From Neobacillus kokaensis (GTDB lineage: Bacteria; Bacillota; Bacilli; Bacillales; Cytobacillaceae), in NCBI RefSeq assembly GCF_014656545.1, contig NZ_BNDS01000001.1, positions 375,190 to 439,189 of the forward strand: 64,000 bases of DNA, written 5' to 3'. The notes under the pieces were generated by a model. It worked only from the letters and a program-made list of their open reading frames with translations. It ran no database searches and was not told the origin of the DNA. This document shows, piece by piece, positions 44,751-54,104 of this stretch. The translations under genes and the position numbers were made by a program. Numbering within the stretch: the stretch's first letter is position 1; each line of letters begins with the position of its first letter.

Positions 44751-46424
44751 ATGGAAACAAAAACATCAGAATCAAGAGTTATTAAAAATTATAAAGGAAC
44801 TGAATTACATGCGAAAGGCTGGATTCAAGAAGCAGCACTACGTATGTTATTGAACAATCTCGACCAAGAGGTAGCCGAAAGACCGGAGGATTTGGTTGTT
44901 TACGGCGGTATCGGGAAGGCTGCACGTAACTGGGAATCTTTTGATGCAATTGTGAAAACGCTTTTAGAGCTTGAAGAGGATGAAACATTGTTAATTCAAT
45001 CAGGGAAACCAGTGGTAGTATGGAAGTCTCACAAGGATGCCCCACGCGTATTGCTTGCTAATTCAAATTTAGTCCCTGCCTGGGCCAATTGGGAGCATTT
45101 TCACGAGCTAGATAAAAAGGGTTTGATCATGTATGGACAAATGACAGCAGGAAGCTGGATTTATATCGGCAGCCAAGGAATTGTTCAAGGAACCTATGAA
45201 ACATTTGCCGAACTTGCCCGCCAAGAGTACAGCGGTTCATTAAAACATACAATCACACTTACTGCCGGTCTTGGCGGCATGGGCGGGGCTCAGCCGCTTG
45301 CCGTAACAATGAACGATGGTGTATGTATTGCAATTGAGGTCGATGAATGGAGAATCGACCGCCGGATTGAAACGAGATACCTTGATGTGAAAACACATGA
45401 TTTAGATGAAGCATTGAAAATGGCGCATGAAGCAAAGGCAGCCGGAAAAGCTTTATCAATCGGCTTGTTAGGAAATGCGGCAGAAATTTTACCATTAATG
45501 ATTGAAAAAGGCTTCAATCCTGATGTATTAACTGACCAAACATCAGCCCATGACCCGTTAAACGGATACGTACCGGTTGGTTTCAGCCTAGATCAAGCTG
45601 CTGAACTACGCAAAGCAGATCCGGAAAAATACGTAAAGCTTTCTAAGCAAAGCATGGCAATCCATGTAAAGGCAATGCTTGAAATGCAGCAAAAAGGTGC
45701 GGTTACTTTCGATTATGGTAATAATATCCGTCAGGTAGCGAAGGATGAAGGAGTTGAGAATGCATTCGATTTCCCTGGCTTCGTTCCTGCTTACATTCGT
45801 CCGTTATTCTGTGAAGGAAAAGGACCATTCCGCTGGGCAGCACTATCAGGCGACCCTGAGGATATCCGCAAAATTGATGAAGCATTGCTTCGCGAATTTA
45901 AAGATGATGAGCATCTTTGTAAATGGGTTAAAATGGCACAGGAAAAAATCGCCTTCCAAGGACTTCCGGCACGAATTTGCTGGTTAGGGTATGGTGACCG
46001 TGCACGTTTCGGTAAAATCATTAATGATTTGGTGGCTTCAGGTGAAGTGTCTGCACCAATTGTTATTGGCCGTGACCACTTAGATGCTGGTTCTGTTGCT
46101 TCGCCAAACCGCGAGACGGAGTCGATGAAAGACGGCAGTGATGCTGTTTCTGACTGGCCGATTTTAAATGCGATGATTAACGCAGTTGGCGGCGCAAGCT
46201 GGGTATCTCTGCATCATGGCGGCGGTGTCGGTATGGGATATTCGCAGCACTCGGGAATGGTTATTGTTGCGGATGGTACGAAGGATGCAGAAGTTCGATT
46301 GCAGCGTGTATTAACGACTGACCCTGGTATGGGAGTTGTCCGCCACGCAGATGCCGGCTACGAACTTGCGATTAAAACAGCAAAGGAAAAGGGCATCCAT
46401 ATGCCGATGCTAAAGCAAGACTAA
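44751..46424 (+). CDS. hutU: urocanate hydratase
   Basis: HutU converts urocanate to imidazolonepropionate, the second step of histidine breakdown. The 557 residues show [51 protein letters not shown] and the C-terminal [20 protein letters not shown], the NAD-binding signatures of urocanase. The ATG at 44751 follows AAAAAGGAG. It is followed by hutI after 22 bases; hutH and hutG are not in the window. Confidence 0.97.
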   Translation: METKTSESRVIKNYKGTELHAKGWIQEAALRMLLNNLDQEVAERPEDLVVYGGIGKAARNWESFDAIVKTLLELEEDETLLIQSGKPVVVWKSHKDAPRVLLANSNLVPAWANWEHFHELDKKGLIMYGQMTAGSWIYIGSQGIVQGTYETFAELARQEYSGSLKHTITLTAGLGGMGGAQPLAVTMNDGVCIAIEVDEWRIDRRIETRYLDVKTHDLDEALKMAHEAKAAGKALSIGLLGNAAEILPLMIEKGFNPDVLTDQTSAHDPLNGYVPVGFSLDQAAELRKADPEKYVKLSKQSMAIHVKAMLEMQQKGAVTFDYGNNIRQVAKDEGVENAFDFPGFVPAYIRPLFCEGKGPFRWAALSGDPEDIRKIDEALLREFKDDEHLCKWVKMAQEKIAFQGLPARICWLGYGDRARFGKIINDLVASGEVSAPIVIGRDHLDAGSVASPNRETESMKDGSDAVSDWPILNAMINAVGGASWVSLHHGGGVGMGYSQHSGMVIVADGTKDAEVRLQRVLTTDPGMGVVRHADAGYELAIKTAKEKGIHMPMLKQD

Positions 46425-46446
46425 TAGACTGAAAGGATGTTGTAAC

Positions 46447-47721
46447 TTGAGTAAAGCAGTTTTTATTAGAAATGCTGCTCAGCTTGTCACTCTTCAGGGG
46501 AGCTCCGATGCTCCCCGTGTGAAGGGTGAGATGTCTGAGCTTGGAATCATTGAAAATGGCAGCGTGTGGATAGAGGATGGTGTCATCCAAGCAGTAGGGC
46601 CTGACACTGAGCTGGCGGAAAAATATGAAGGACGTCTTTCCGAAGCAGAGGTTATCGATGCAGCCGGGAAGCTTGTTACTCCTGGACTCGTTGATCCACA
46701 TACACATATTGTTCACGCCGGGAGCCGAGAAAATGAATTCAATATGCGTCTGCAAGGTGCTACTTATATGGATATCATGAATGCTGGCGGCGGGATTCAC
46801 GCGACAACAAGAGCGACAAAGGCAGCACCACATGAGGAGCTTTACAAGCAAAGCTATAACAGGTTAAATCAATTTTTGCGCCATGGTGTAACAACTGTGG
46901 AAGCCAAAAGCGGTTATGGAATGGACTGGGAGACTGAGCTTAAACAGCTGGAAGTAGCAAAGCAGCTGAACGAATCGCATGTGATTGATATCGTTTCTAC
47001 CTTTATGGGCGCGCATGCAGTCCCAAAGGAGTACAAAGAGAGACCGGATGAATTTGTTCATCTATTGGTGGAAGAGATGATTCCGAAGGTGGCGGAATTA
47101 GGGCTAGCGGAATTCAATGATGTCTTTTGTGAAAAAGGGGTATTTACGCCGGAACAGTCACGGGTGATTTTAGAAGCTGGGAAGCGTCATGGGCTGATTC
47201 CCAAAATCCATGCGGATGAAATCGAACCGTATGAAGGGGCGGAACTTGCGGCTGAGGTCGGTGCTATTTCCGCAGATCATCTTCTGAAAGCCTCTGAAAA
47301 AGGTATGAAGGCAATGGCCGAAAAAGGAGTTGTCGGCGTGCTGCTGCCAGGAACGGCTTACTTTTTAATGGCCGAATCGGCTAATGGTCGGAAAATGATT
47401 GACCTAGGGGTACCTGTAGCATTGTCTACTGACTGTAACCCAGGATCGTCACCAACCGTATCCCTGCCATTTATCATGAGTTTAGGCTGTTTAAAAATGG
47501 GAATGACACCGGCGGAAGTCATTACGGCTGCAACCATCAACGCTGCACATGCCATCAATCGCGGCCGTGAGATCGGCAGCTTAGAGGTCGGCAAAAAAGC
47601 CGATGTCACTATTTTTAACATTGAAAATTATATGAAACTTCAATACTCATATGGAGTAAACCACACCGATACCGTTGTGAAAAATGGCCAAGTGGTTCTC
47701 AGAGGCGGACAGCTGGTTTAG
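46447..47721 (+). CDS. hutI: imidazolonepropionase
   Basis: HutI hydrolyses imidazolonepropionate to N-formimidoyl-glutamate. The 424 residues show the amidohydrolase metal motif GLVDPHTHIVHAGSRENEF, then IPKIHADEIEPYEGAELA and ALSTDCNPGSSPT. It starts at TTG 46447 behind GAAAGGATG. It forms an operon with hutU. A repeat copy lies 15 bases after the stop. Confidence 0.96.
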   Translation: MSKAVFIRNAAQLVTLQGSSDAPRVKGEMSELGIIENGSVWIEDGVIQAVGPDTELAEKYEGRLSEAEVIDAAGKLVTPGLVDPHTHIVHAGSRENEFNMRLQGATYMDIMNAGGGIHATTRATKAAPHEELYKQSYNRLNQFLRHGVTTVEAKSGYGMDWETELKQLEVAKQLNESHVIDIVSTFMGAHAVPKEYKERPDEFVHLLVEEMIPKVAELGLAEFNDVFCEKGVFTPEQSRVILEAGKRHGLIPKIHADEIEPYEGAELAAEVGAISADHLLKASEKGMKAMAEKGVVGVLLPGTAYFLMAESANGRKMIDLGVPVALSTDCNPGSSPTVSLPFIMSLGCLKMGMTPAEVITAATINAAHAINRGREIGSLEVGKKADVTIFNIENYMKLQYSYGVNHTDTVVKNGQVVLRGGQLV

Positions 47722-47736
47722 TTTATTTTTGATTTT

Positions 47737-47791
47737 GGTGTCAGGCACCACAAAAAGACATTTTGCTAGCTTTGTCCTTCTGGGGTGGACA
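47737..47791. repeat. GGTGTCAGGCACC repeat copy after hutI
   Basis: GGTGTCAGGCACCACAAAAA is followed at 47771 by TTTGTCCTTCTGGGGTGGAC. The first 21 bases match those of the 41595 copy. Confidence 0.88.
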
Positions 47792-47889
47792 CTTATTCAC
47801 TTTGAGCACCGTTCTGATGTAGATCGGTGTTTTTTCGTTTGGCAAGGATTATAATTAGGATGTGCATTCATTTAAGGGGGAGTTTAAAC

Positions 47890-48336
47890 GTGACCAGTAT
47901 ACTTTTTTCAGTTCAAGGTTCATGGCAGGGCGATCGTAATGGGAAAGGGAAAATATGTTTGGGGAATGATTTAAGCATTGAGGTGTCCGCTCCAAGTGAA
48001 TTGGATGGGCCAGGAATTGGCTCGAATCCGGAGCAGCTGCTCATTTCTTCATCAAACAACTGCTATATGATTACTCTCGCTGCGATGCTAAGTAATCGGA
48101 AAATTGAAGTGGAAAAGTTGGAGGTTCATTCAGAGTGTGTGGTTGAGAAAATAGATGGCAAATTACATTTCAAGCAAATTACGCATAAGCCTGTATTTTA
48201 CATAACTGCTGACACTGAAGCTACCCAAGAAAAGCTGAATGAGATAGCTGTTCGTGCTGAAAAAGCCTGCTTCATTTCACAAACATTAAGAAATAGTGTT
48301 GAATTCTCAGTAGAGCCTAATGTTGTGACCGTATAA
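47890..48336 (+). CDS. OsmC-family protein
   Basis: A 148-residue OsmC/Ohr-type protein. GSNPEQLLISSSNNCYMITL holds the first redox cysteine, and AEKACFISQTLRNSVEF the second, as expected for a cysteine-based hydroperoxide reductase. The GTG start at 47890 follows AAGGGGGAG. Its substrate is probably an organic hydroperoxide, by family. Confidence 0.88.
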   Translation: MTSILFSVQGSWQGDRNGKGKICLGNDLSIEVSAPSELDGPGIGSNPEQLLISSSNNCYMITLAAMLSNRKIEVEKLEVHSECVVEKIDGKLHFKQITHKPVFYITADTEATQEKLNEIAVRAEKACFISQTLRNSVEFSVEPNVVTV

Positions 48337-48365
48337 TTATTAAATCGAAGAAAATTATTCTTCAT

Positions 48366-48405
48366 AAAAAACCTTGAAAAGTTAAAACTCTTCAAGGTTT
48401 TTTTA
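48366..48405. terminator. bidirectional terminator
   Basis: AAAACCTTGAA pairs with TTCAAGGTTTT across a 13-base loop, with T- and A-runs outside. It separates the OsmC gene from the convergent gene at 48424. Confidence 0.88.
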
Positions 48406-48423
48406 CATACTAGAAAAAATGAA

Positions 48424-48996
48424 TTATTTTTTCTTTTTTTGTTTTTTGCCTGCTTTTTTATTAACTTTATCCAGTAAATCTTCCTTCTTTAATGCCTGGA
48501 GTTCATTCTTTATGTCCAAAATGTCCTTTGTAATTTGTTCTAGCTGACTGCTAATGATAAAGTACTCAGAACGATTTGGAGCTGTGGTGCTGTTATCTGC
48601 AGCTATATTAGTCGTTTGGTTAATCTCGTTGCTTTCCGGGCCCGGTTGCATCGCCACATCCTCAGCTGATACGGCTGAAGCTGCTAGTTTAGCGAGCTGA
48701 TCTACTAGATTATTTTCAGGAAAGGTTTTTCCTGTTTCCTCTGTTTGATTGCCAGCAGAGTGAGATTGATCAGGTATACCCATTACGTTATTTGAATGGG
48801 AGGCGGCTGTATTTGGCTGTGAAATTGCCTGAACAGAGTTCATCAGGGCATCATTTGACAACAAATTCGTCGCCATTCTCATTATGGAAGAGATATCAAA
48901 AGAACTTTCATTTTTAAACAGGTTATTTGCTAAATTCATGACGGCGTCTTGGTTGATTGTATTTCCCTTATTTTGGTCATTATTATCATTTCTCAC
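48424..48996 (-). CDS. low-complexity protein of unknown function
   Basis: A protein of 190 residues, rich in Asn, Ser, Gln and Ala, with a short amphipathic motif (QDAVMNLANNLF, SSIMRMATNLLSNDALM). It has a coiled-coil-like segment near the end (LEQITKDILDIKNELQAL) and a lysine-rich tail KKAGKKQKKKK. The GTG at 48996 is preferred because AAGGAGGT lies six bases upstream. The composition suggests a spore or surface-associated protein, but I cannot assign a family. Confidence 0.65.
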   Translation of the reverse strand: MRNDNNDQNKGNTINQDAVMNLANNLFKNESSFDISSIMRMATNLLSNDALMNSVQAISQPNTAASHSNNVMGIPDQSHSAGNQTEETGKTFPENNLVDQLAKLAASAVSAEDVAMQPGPESNEINQTTNIAADNSTTAPNRSEYFIISSQLEQITKDILDIKNELQALKKEDLLDKVNKKAGKKQKKKK

Positions 48997-49101
48997 CGTT
49001 TTTACCTCCTTCTTTACAATCATTTATTTGTCTAAGGTATGATATTTGCCCGAAATAGGTGTGTGCGGATGCCGTGTAAAAATAAAAAAGACAAAAATTT
49101 A

Positions 49102-49138
49102 CCCTAGAAGATTTTTCTAAAAGAAATAACTTCTAGGG
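49102..49138 (-). terminator. hairpin terminator downstream of the 40-residue gene
   Basis: CCCTAGAAG pairs with CTTCTAGGG across a 19-base loop. On the minus strand it leads into a T-rich stretch. Confidence 0.6.
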
Positions 49139-49183
49139 AAATGGATTAATGGGGCCGTAAATGAGCTAATTGAAAAGATAAAA

Positions 49184-49306
49184 CTAACAGTTTAATAATG
49201 CACGGATTGCTGTTAATAATGGCATTGTGTTTACATTAAGAGCTGTCGCTAAAAGTAAAGCAACTAACAAAACTAACACAATCATGAAAATAGCAACGGA
49301 AAACAT
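49184..49306 (-). CDS. 40-residue single-helix membrane peptide
   Basis: The minus strand encodes MFSVAIFMIVLVLLVALLLA, then TALNVNTMPLLTAIRALLNC, with AAAGGGGTGGGTG before the ATG. One transmembrane helix fills the first half, and an amphipathic segment ending in Cys follows. A hairpin lies downstream. The family is not recognised; small membrane peptides of this size include toxins, regulators and spore proteins. The 49307-49682 gap has only a hairpin (GGACAA/TTGTCC at 49373-49394) and AT-rich sequence. Confidence 0.6.
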   Translation of the reverse strand: MFSVAIFMIVLVLLVALLLATALNVNTMPLLTAIRALLNC

Positions 49307-49682
49307 TGATCACCCACCCCTTTCTCCCCCCAGAATAGGGCTCCTTCAAGAAATATAATATGTAAACACGACGGACAAGCGAGGACGTTTGTCCTGCATA
49401 AAGAAAAATGGGCTGCCCTTTAAGAAAAAAATATTGAAGATCCGTAATAGTTCAGAACCTTAATTTCCTATCGAAAATATAATAAAAAATAGACAAAGTA
49501 ATTATTTCAAATGAGGAATCTGGATATTTGCCTTTACAATCTGCTGTTTACTTGAATTTACTATATAAGGCAGAAAGGATTTTCATAATTAAACCGATTT
49601 GTAGGAATAAAGGGTTGGCTGTAAATTTACAACTAAAACCAATACCTATATTCCAACATATAATGTGGAGAGGGGGAAAATT

Positions 49683-50753
49683 ATGGATACCGAAAAACTG
49701 AGAAAATGGACCAAGAAGATTAAGGTTACGAATTTAATCAATGCTGATGTGGAAGTAGTCAATAATTCACCACTTAAATTGATTGGAAAAGGTCGTCAAG
49801 GAGCTGTATTTCGTTATTCAGATGATATTTGTGTGAAGGTATTCGGGAACCAGGAGGATTGTGACAGAGAGCATTATGCACTGTCACTAGGACAGCATAC
49901 GAACCTATTTCCAAAAATTCATGCAAAAGGAAAGCTTTATATTGCAATGGATTTCGTAAGAGGGGTAGATCTAAGAGAATATTTGCAATCCCAGCCATTA
50001 ACAGAGGAATTATCCGATAAATTAATCAAGATGTTAATCGTGTTTAAAGAAATTGGATATGAGCGGATTGATCATCATAAACGGCAAATTTATTTACAGG
50101 AGGATGGGAGTTTAAAAGTAATTGATGTAGCAAGGACTGTTTGGCGTGACCGTGTGTATCCTTATCCTCGAAAATTATTAAATTCGCTTGGGGATGACAA
50201 TAAGGAAATTTTTCTGTCACATGTACAAGCATTATCACCGCAGCTTTATGAGGAATGGCTGCATTATATCCGTATGGAAGAATTGTCCAGGGAAATTTAC
50301 CAATTGATTCTTAATGAAACACCGGACGAGGAGAAGAAAAAGGAAAAAAAGAAATCGTTGAAAACGGAAAGTGATAAGCTGTTAACTCGTGATGATGAAA
50401 AAAATTACGTTCTATTGATGGAAGGATTAATGCACAAAGTGTTTAAAGAAGAATGGGTCAAAACAATGCTTGCTCGTGGTGAAGATCCAGACAAAGTAAT
50501 GGAAGAAATCGATAATTATTGGGATGAGCGTGAATTGGAAAGCATGGGAATTAAGGTTGCATCTTCCAAGTCTGATCAAAATAAAAATACACGCAGGTAT
50601 ACAGGGTTCCGTGAAAGTAGAAGCCAGTCCAGTACAAAGTCATATAAGCAATCAAAATCTAAGTCAAAAGATAAAGATCTTAAAAAGGAAATAAAAGTGA
50701 AATACAATGATGAGAACGGCCGCAAAAAATATACAGGCAGCAAAAAGAAATAA
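49683..50753 (+). CDS. protein-kinase-like protein with basic tail
   Basis: The 356 residues start with a kinase-like N-lobe: PLKLIGKGRQGAVFRYSDDICVKVFG (glycine loop and lysine). They continue with a C-lobe in which IGYERIDHHKRQIYLQEDGSLKVIDVAR provides HxxxxQ and VID in place of the classic HRDxxxxN/DFG. From about residue 225 it has a highly charged linker and a Ser/Lys-rich tail (SQSSTKSYKQSKSKSK). It resembles the YrzF-like kinases of bacilli. The ATG at 49683 follows GAGAGGGGG. It is the first of a run with a glycosyltransferase and a HipA-like protein. Confidence 0.8.
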   Translation: MDTEKLRKWTKKIKVTNLINADVEVVNNSPLKLIGKGRQGAVFRYSDDICVKVFGNQEDCDREHYALSLGQHTNLFPKIHAKGKLYIAMDFVRGVDLREYLQSQPLTEELSDKLIKMLIVFKEIGYERIDHHKRQIYLQEDGSLKVIDVARTVWRDRVYPYPRKLLNSLGDDNKEIFLSHVQALSPQLYEEWLHYIRMEELSREIYQLILNETPDEEKKKEKKKSLKTESDKLLTRDDEKNYVLLMEGLMHKVFKEEWVKTMLARGEDPDKVMEEIDNYWDERELESMGIKVASSKSDQNKNTRRYTGFRESRSQSSTKSYKQSKSKSKDKDLKKEIKVKYNDENGRKKYTGSKKK

Positions 50754-50783
50754 TTTCTTAAAAGTTCTGAGGAGGTTCCCAAC

Positions 50784-51917
50784 ATGAGAGGTGATACAAA
50801 CATGAAAGTACTTGTCATCTGGCGTTTACTTACCGTTGGCGGAGTAAATGCCGGCTGGCGAAACCGTGCGATTTATTTTAAAAAACATGGCATTGAAACG
50901 GAGTTCCTTTATACGACAGACCATGGCGGACATCATATCATGCGGGATGTTGCCAAAGTGTATTTAACTAGGGATGACGAAGAAATTATAAAAATTATAA
51001 AGCAGAATGCCTATGATGCAATCATTGTGGTTGATACAAAAGCCGCTTACAAATGGATTCGAAAAGCTCAATTTGAAGGTCCTATATTAATAGAGGCACG
51101 TACGCCTGAACTAATCAAGCTATCACCCCATTTAAAATCCTTTAAACGGATTGAACCGCAGCTAATCATTGTCCCCTCAAAATATCAAAAAAGGTTAGTT
51201 TCCATATTAGTTGAGGATACTCCCATCAATGTCATTTACAACGGGGTCGATACCTCTTTTTTCCATGCCCTGCCACCGGAGGAAATTGATTATTCAAATG
51301 TTCCAATTCTTCCTAGAGAAAAGAAAATTATTGGGTGGATTGGCCGGATTGATAAACGAAAAAACTGGCCGATGTTAGTCGAAGTAACAAAGAAAATTAA
51401 AAGTGAAAGAAATGATATTGAGATTTGGTTAATCGGCGGTGCTCAAAGTGTCCAGCGGGAAGAATTTGCAGATGTGTGGAAAAAGGAACATCTTGAAGAT
51501 ATGATTAAATGGTTTCCTGTTATACCTTACCAACAAATGCCTCATGCTTATGCTAAAATCCGTCAATCAGGGGGCTGTACATTAGCGACAACAAAATCGG
51601 AATCCTTTGGCAATACCTTTATAGAATCAATGATCTGCGGAGTACCTGTTGTTGCCTCAAACATCATGCCAATTAATGAGATTGTTGCTCATGGTGAAAC
51701 AGGATTGTTATTTCGCGGACAAAATGTTGATGATGCTGTTAAACAGCTTTATACAATCCTAGATGATCCGGCTTTGCAGCGTCAAATGTCAAAGGCAGCG
51801 ATTCAACGAATGGAAGAGAAGTTTGCGATTGAAGTAGTCGCTGAACAATATGTAGAGCTTCTAAAAAAGGTTATCCTAAAGAGCGGGAATGACAAGGTGA
51901 AAGGGGATATACCATGA
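50784..51917 (+). CDS. family 4 glycosyltransferase
   Basis: A 377-residue GT-B enzyme. IYNGVDTSFFHALP, KIIGWIGRIDKRKNWPMLVEV, EIWLIGGAQS and ATTKSESFGNTFIESMICGVPVVAS are typical of GT4, the last containing the nucleotide-sugar-binding glutamate. AGGAGG supports the ATG at 50784; an ATG six codons later is an alternative. It resembles CotSA-type spore-coat glycosyltransferases only in a general way. It overlaps the next gene by 4 bases. Confidence 0.85.
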   Translation: MRGDTNMKVLVIWRLLTVGGVNAGWRNRAIYFKKHGIETEFLYTTDHGGHHIMRDVAKVYLTRDDEEIIKIIKQNAYDAIIVVDTKAAYKWIRKAQFEGPILIEARTPELIKLSPHLKSFKRIEPQLIIVPSKYQKRLVSILVEDTPINVIYNGVDTSFFHALPPEEIDYSNVPILPREKKIIGWIGRIDKRKNWPMLVEVTKKIKSERNDIEIWLIGGAQSVQREEFADVWKKEHLEDMIKWFPVIPYQQMPHAYAKIRQSGGCTLATTKSESFGNTFIESMICGVPVVASNIMPINEIVAHGETGLLFRGQNVDDAVKQLYTILDDPALQRQMSKAAIQRMEEKFAIEVVAEQYVELLKKVILKSGNDKVKGDIP

Positions 51918-52720
51918 TGGAGCCTGTAACATATAAAAGAAAACTGGAAGGAAAATCGAATGCCCATCTCATTACTTTTAGTGATGGGAAGGATTATGTC
52001 GTAAAATATTTTCAGTCCGGGTTTGAAAAATCATTACCGAATGAATGGGTTGGTTACTGTCTTGGACGTTATTTAGATCTTCCCATACCTTTTGCCAAGA
52101 TTATTGAAATTCCTCAAGAATTTTCATCTCAAGTTCCTGAACTGGCAGAAATGAGTAAGACCCCCTATCAATTTGCATCCGTATTTGTACCGGATTGCTT
52201 TGATGGCCATCAAGCTGCAAATATTTGCCGAATTAATAATTATCAGTCTTTAGCTGGAGTCATTTTATTTGATTATTGGCTTTATAATTGTGATAGAACG
52301 CGGAAAAATATTCTGCTTCGTGAAGAATCGCCACGTTCTTTTAAAATTTGGATTATCGATCATGCTGAAGTGTTTGGAGGGTTTGCCTGGGAGCAGGCAG
52401 ATATTGAAAATCTCCCTATGAGTTTGATAAAGAGTGCTACCCATCAAATGATGGCTTTGTTTATTGAGGATGAGCAGCAATTTTATGAGCAATTGGAACT
52501 GATACAAACGATTCCAATCCTTTTAATCGAAGAGATTGTCACTTTAATCCCAGAGGAGTGGAATGTTTCGAAGGAAGAAAAGAAGGCGATGGTGACTGCT
52601 TTGGTGACAAGACGGAATAAAGAACTGCCTGATATCATGAAACATTTTATTAAAACAGTCTATCGGCCATTACATTATTGCATCAAAAACTTAAAAAACC
52701 TAAAAAACTCCCAATCTTAA
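51914..52720 (+). CDS. HipA-like kinase-fold protein
   Basis: A 268-residue protein related to the HipA/phosphatidylinositol-kinase-like fold: SNAHLITFSDGKDYVVKYFQ (lysine strand), LFDYWLYNCDRTRKNILLRE (catalytic NxDRTxxN loop) and IWIIDHAEVFGG (metal-binding DH). It has no HipB partner, so a toxin role is unlikely. It is translationally coupled to the glycosyltransferase and ends in a terminator. Confidence 0.82.
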   Translation: MMEPVTYKRKLEGKSNAHLITFSDGKDYVVKYFQSGFEKSLPNEWVGYCLGRYLDLPIPFAKIIEIPQEFSSQVPELAEMSKTPYQFASVFVPDCFDGHQAANICRINNYQSLAGVILFDYWLYNCDRTRKNILLREESPRSFKIWIIDHAEVFGGFAWEQADIENLPMSLIKSATHQMMALFIEDEQQFYEQLELIQTIPILLIEEIVTLIPEEWNVSKEEKKAMVTALVTRRNKELPDIMKHFIKTVYRPLHYCIKNLKNLKNSQS

Positions 52721-52737
52721 ATGGTGGGAGTTTTTTG
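52704..52737 (+). terminator. Rho-independent terminator after the HipA-like gene
   Basis: AACTCCCA pairs with TGGGAGTT, followed by six T residues. It overlaps the stop codon of the gene. Confidence 0.88.
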
Positions 52738-52890
52738 ACAACTGGGGTTTGTTCTGGATTCTCGTAGTTGGTAGAAAAAATATCCTGCATTTATTCTTGA
52801 GTATTAAGCGAGAAATAGGTTTCCGTCGTGACCGGGGGTTGGCCTTTTGCATATAAAAGAGAGTAAGGAGTTGTTGAAAGGTGGGAGTTT

Positions 52891-53778
52891 ATGAAAGTCC
52901 GAAAGGCCATTATTCCAGCAGCCGGTCTCGGTACTCGTTTTTTACCTGCTACTAAAGCGCAGCCCAAAGAAATGCTGCCAATTGTTGATAAACCAACAAT
53001 TCAGTATATTGTAGAAGAGGCTGTTGCATCAGGGATTGAGGAAATCATTATGGTTATCGGCAGAGGGAAGAGGTCGATTGAGGACCACTTTGATAAATCC
53101 TATGAGCTGGAAGATACATTACTCAAGAGGAATAAGTTGGAAGTTTTAGAGGAAATTCAAAGAATATCAAGTCTAGTGAAGATCTATTATGTTCGTCAAA
53201 AAGAGCCTAAAGGATTAGGTGATGCCATTCTATGTGCCAAAAGCTTTATTGGGAAAGAGCCGTTTGCCGTTTTATTAGGAGATGATATTGTCGTCTCGGA
53301 AACACCTTGTTTGCAGCAGCTGGTGGATATTTTTGATTATTATCAAAGTTCGGTGGTTGCGGTCCAAAATGTTCCGAAAGAAGATGTTCATAAGTACGGG
53401 ATTATTAAGCCAAGGGGGGGAATGGATGAAGCAAATTTGAACTATATTGCAGCTCTGGTAGAAAAGCCGAAAAAAGAGGAAGCCCCATCGAATTTAGCGA
53501 TTATGGGCAGATACATTTTACACCCGGATATCTTTGCAATCTTAGAGAGACTTCCAATTGGACAAGGCAAAGAACTACAGCTAACCGACGCAATCAACGA
53601 ACTAAACAAACACCAAGCCGTCCTCGCCTACAATTTCCAAGGAAAACGCTACGACATCGGCGACAAAATCGGCTACGTCAAAGCCACAATCGACATTGCC
53701 CTCGAAAGATCAGACACAAAACAAGCCGTCATGGAACATCTTAGGGAAATAAAAGGGAAATGGTGTCAGGCACCATAG
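52891..53778 (+). CDS. galU: UTP-glucose-1-phosphate uridylyltransferase
   Basis: GalU/GtaB makes UDP-glucose for wall and surface glycans. The 295 residues begin RKAIIPAAGLGTRFLPATKA, with the nucleotide loop and KEMLPIVDKPTIQYIVEEAV, and VEKPKKEEAPSNLAIMGRYIL is conserved. The last five residues (WCQAP) and the stop come from a repeat copy at 53762. Codons 231-280 end in A or C in 48 of 50 cases by hand count, unlike the rest of the gene. GGTGGGAG precedes the ATG. Confidence 0.95.
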   Translation: MKVRKAIIPAAGLGTRFLPATKAQPKEMLPIVDKPTIQYIVEEAVASGIEEIIMVIGRGKRSIEDHFDKSYELEDTLLKRNKLEVLEEIQRISSLVKIYYVRQKEPKGLGDAILCAKSFIGKEPFAVLLGDDIVVSETPCLQQLVDIFDYYQSSVVAVQNVPKEDVHKYGIIKPRGGMDEANLNYIAALVEKPKKEEAPSNLAIMGRYILHPDIFAILERLPIGQGKELQLTDAINELNKHQAVLAYNFQGKRYDIGDKIGYVKATIDIALERSDTKQAVMEHLREIKGKWCQAP

Positions 53779-53832
53779 AAAGACAATCCTGCCAATTTGT
53801 CCACCTGAGGTGGACAAATTGGCGGGAAAGTT
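53762..53832. repeat. GGTGTCAGGCACC repeat copy at the galU 3' end
   Basis: GGTGTCAGGCACCATAG is followed at 53788-53826 by a hairpin whose core CCAATTTGTCCACC pairs perfectly with GGTGGACAAATTGG. The next 120 bases are unusually rich in G and T on the + strand and contain no gene, up to the promoter of the gene at 54105. Confidence 0.88.
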
Positions 53833-54104
53833 GTTTTGATGATCCGGATTGCGCAGGTATGAGGATTTTTTGTTTTTATGGTCTTATTTTGATGACTGGG
53901 GATGTGAGAATTGGGTTGATTACATAGGTGTATAAATACTCCACGTTAGTGTATCCTGAAGGAAATATTCCTCGGGAAAGCGCAGGAAAAGACAATTATC
54001 GATTGATGGTGTCGGAATTGAGCGAAATATGGTGACTTGTTTTATAATGGTAGTTAATGAAGAATGTGCTGATTGTTCTATAAAATTAGAAAGGGAAAAT
54101 TAGA

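Noticed and set aside
49373..49394. Additional copy of the dispersed repeat
   Set aside because: GGACAA/TTGTCC resembles part of the second module, but the GGTGTCAGGCACC core is absent.
51914..52720. HipA-type toxin of a toxin-antitoxin pair
   Set aside because: No HipB-like DNA-binding partner is adjacent, and the gene is coupled to a glycosyltransferase instead.
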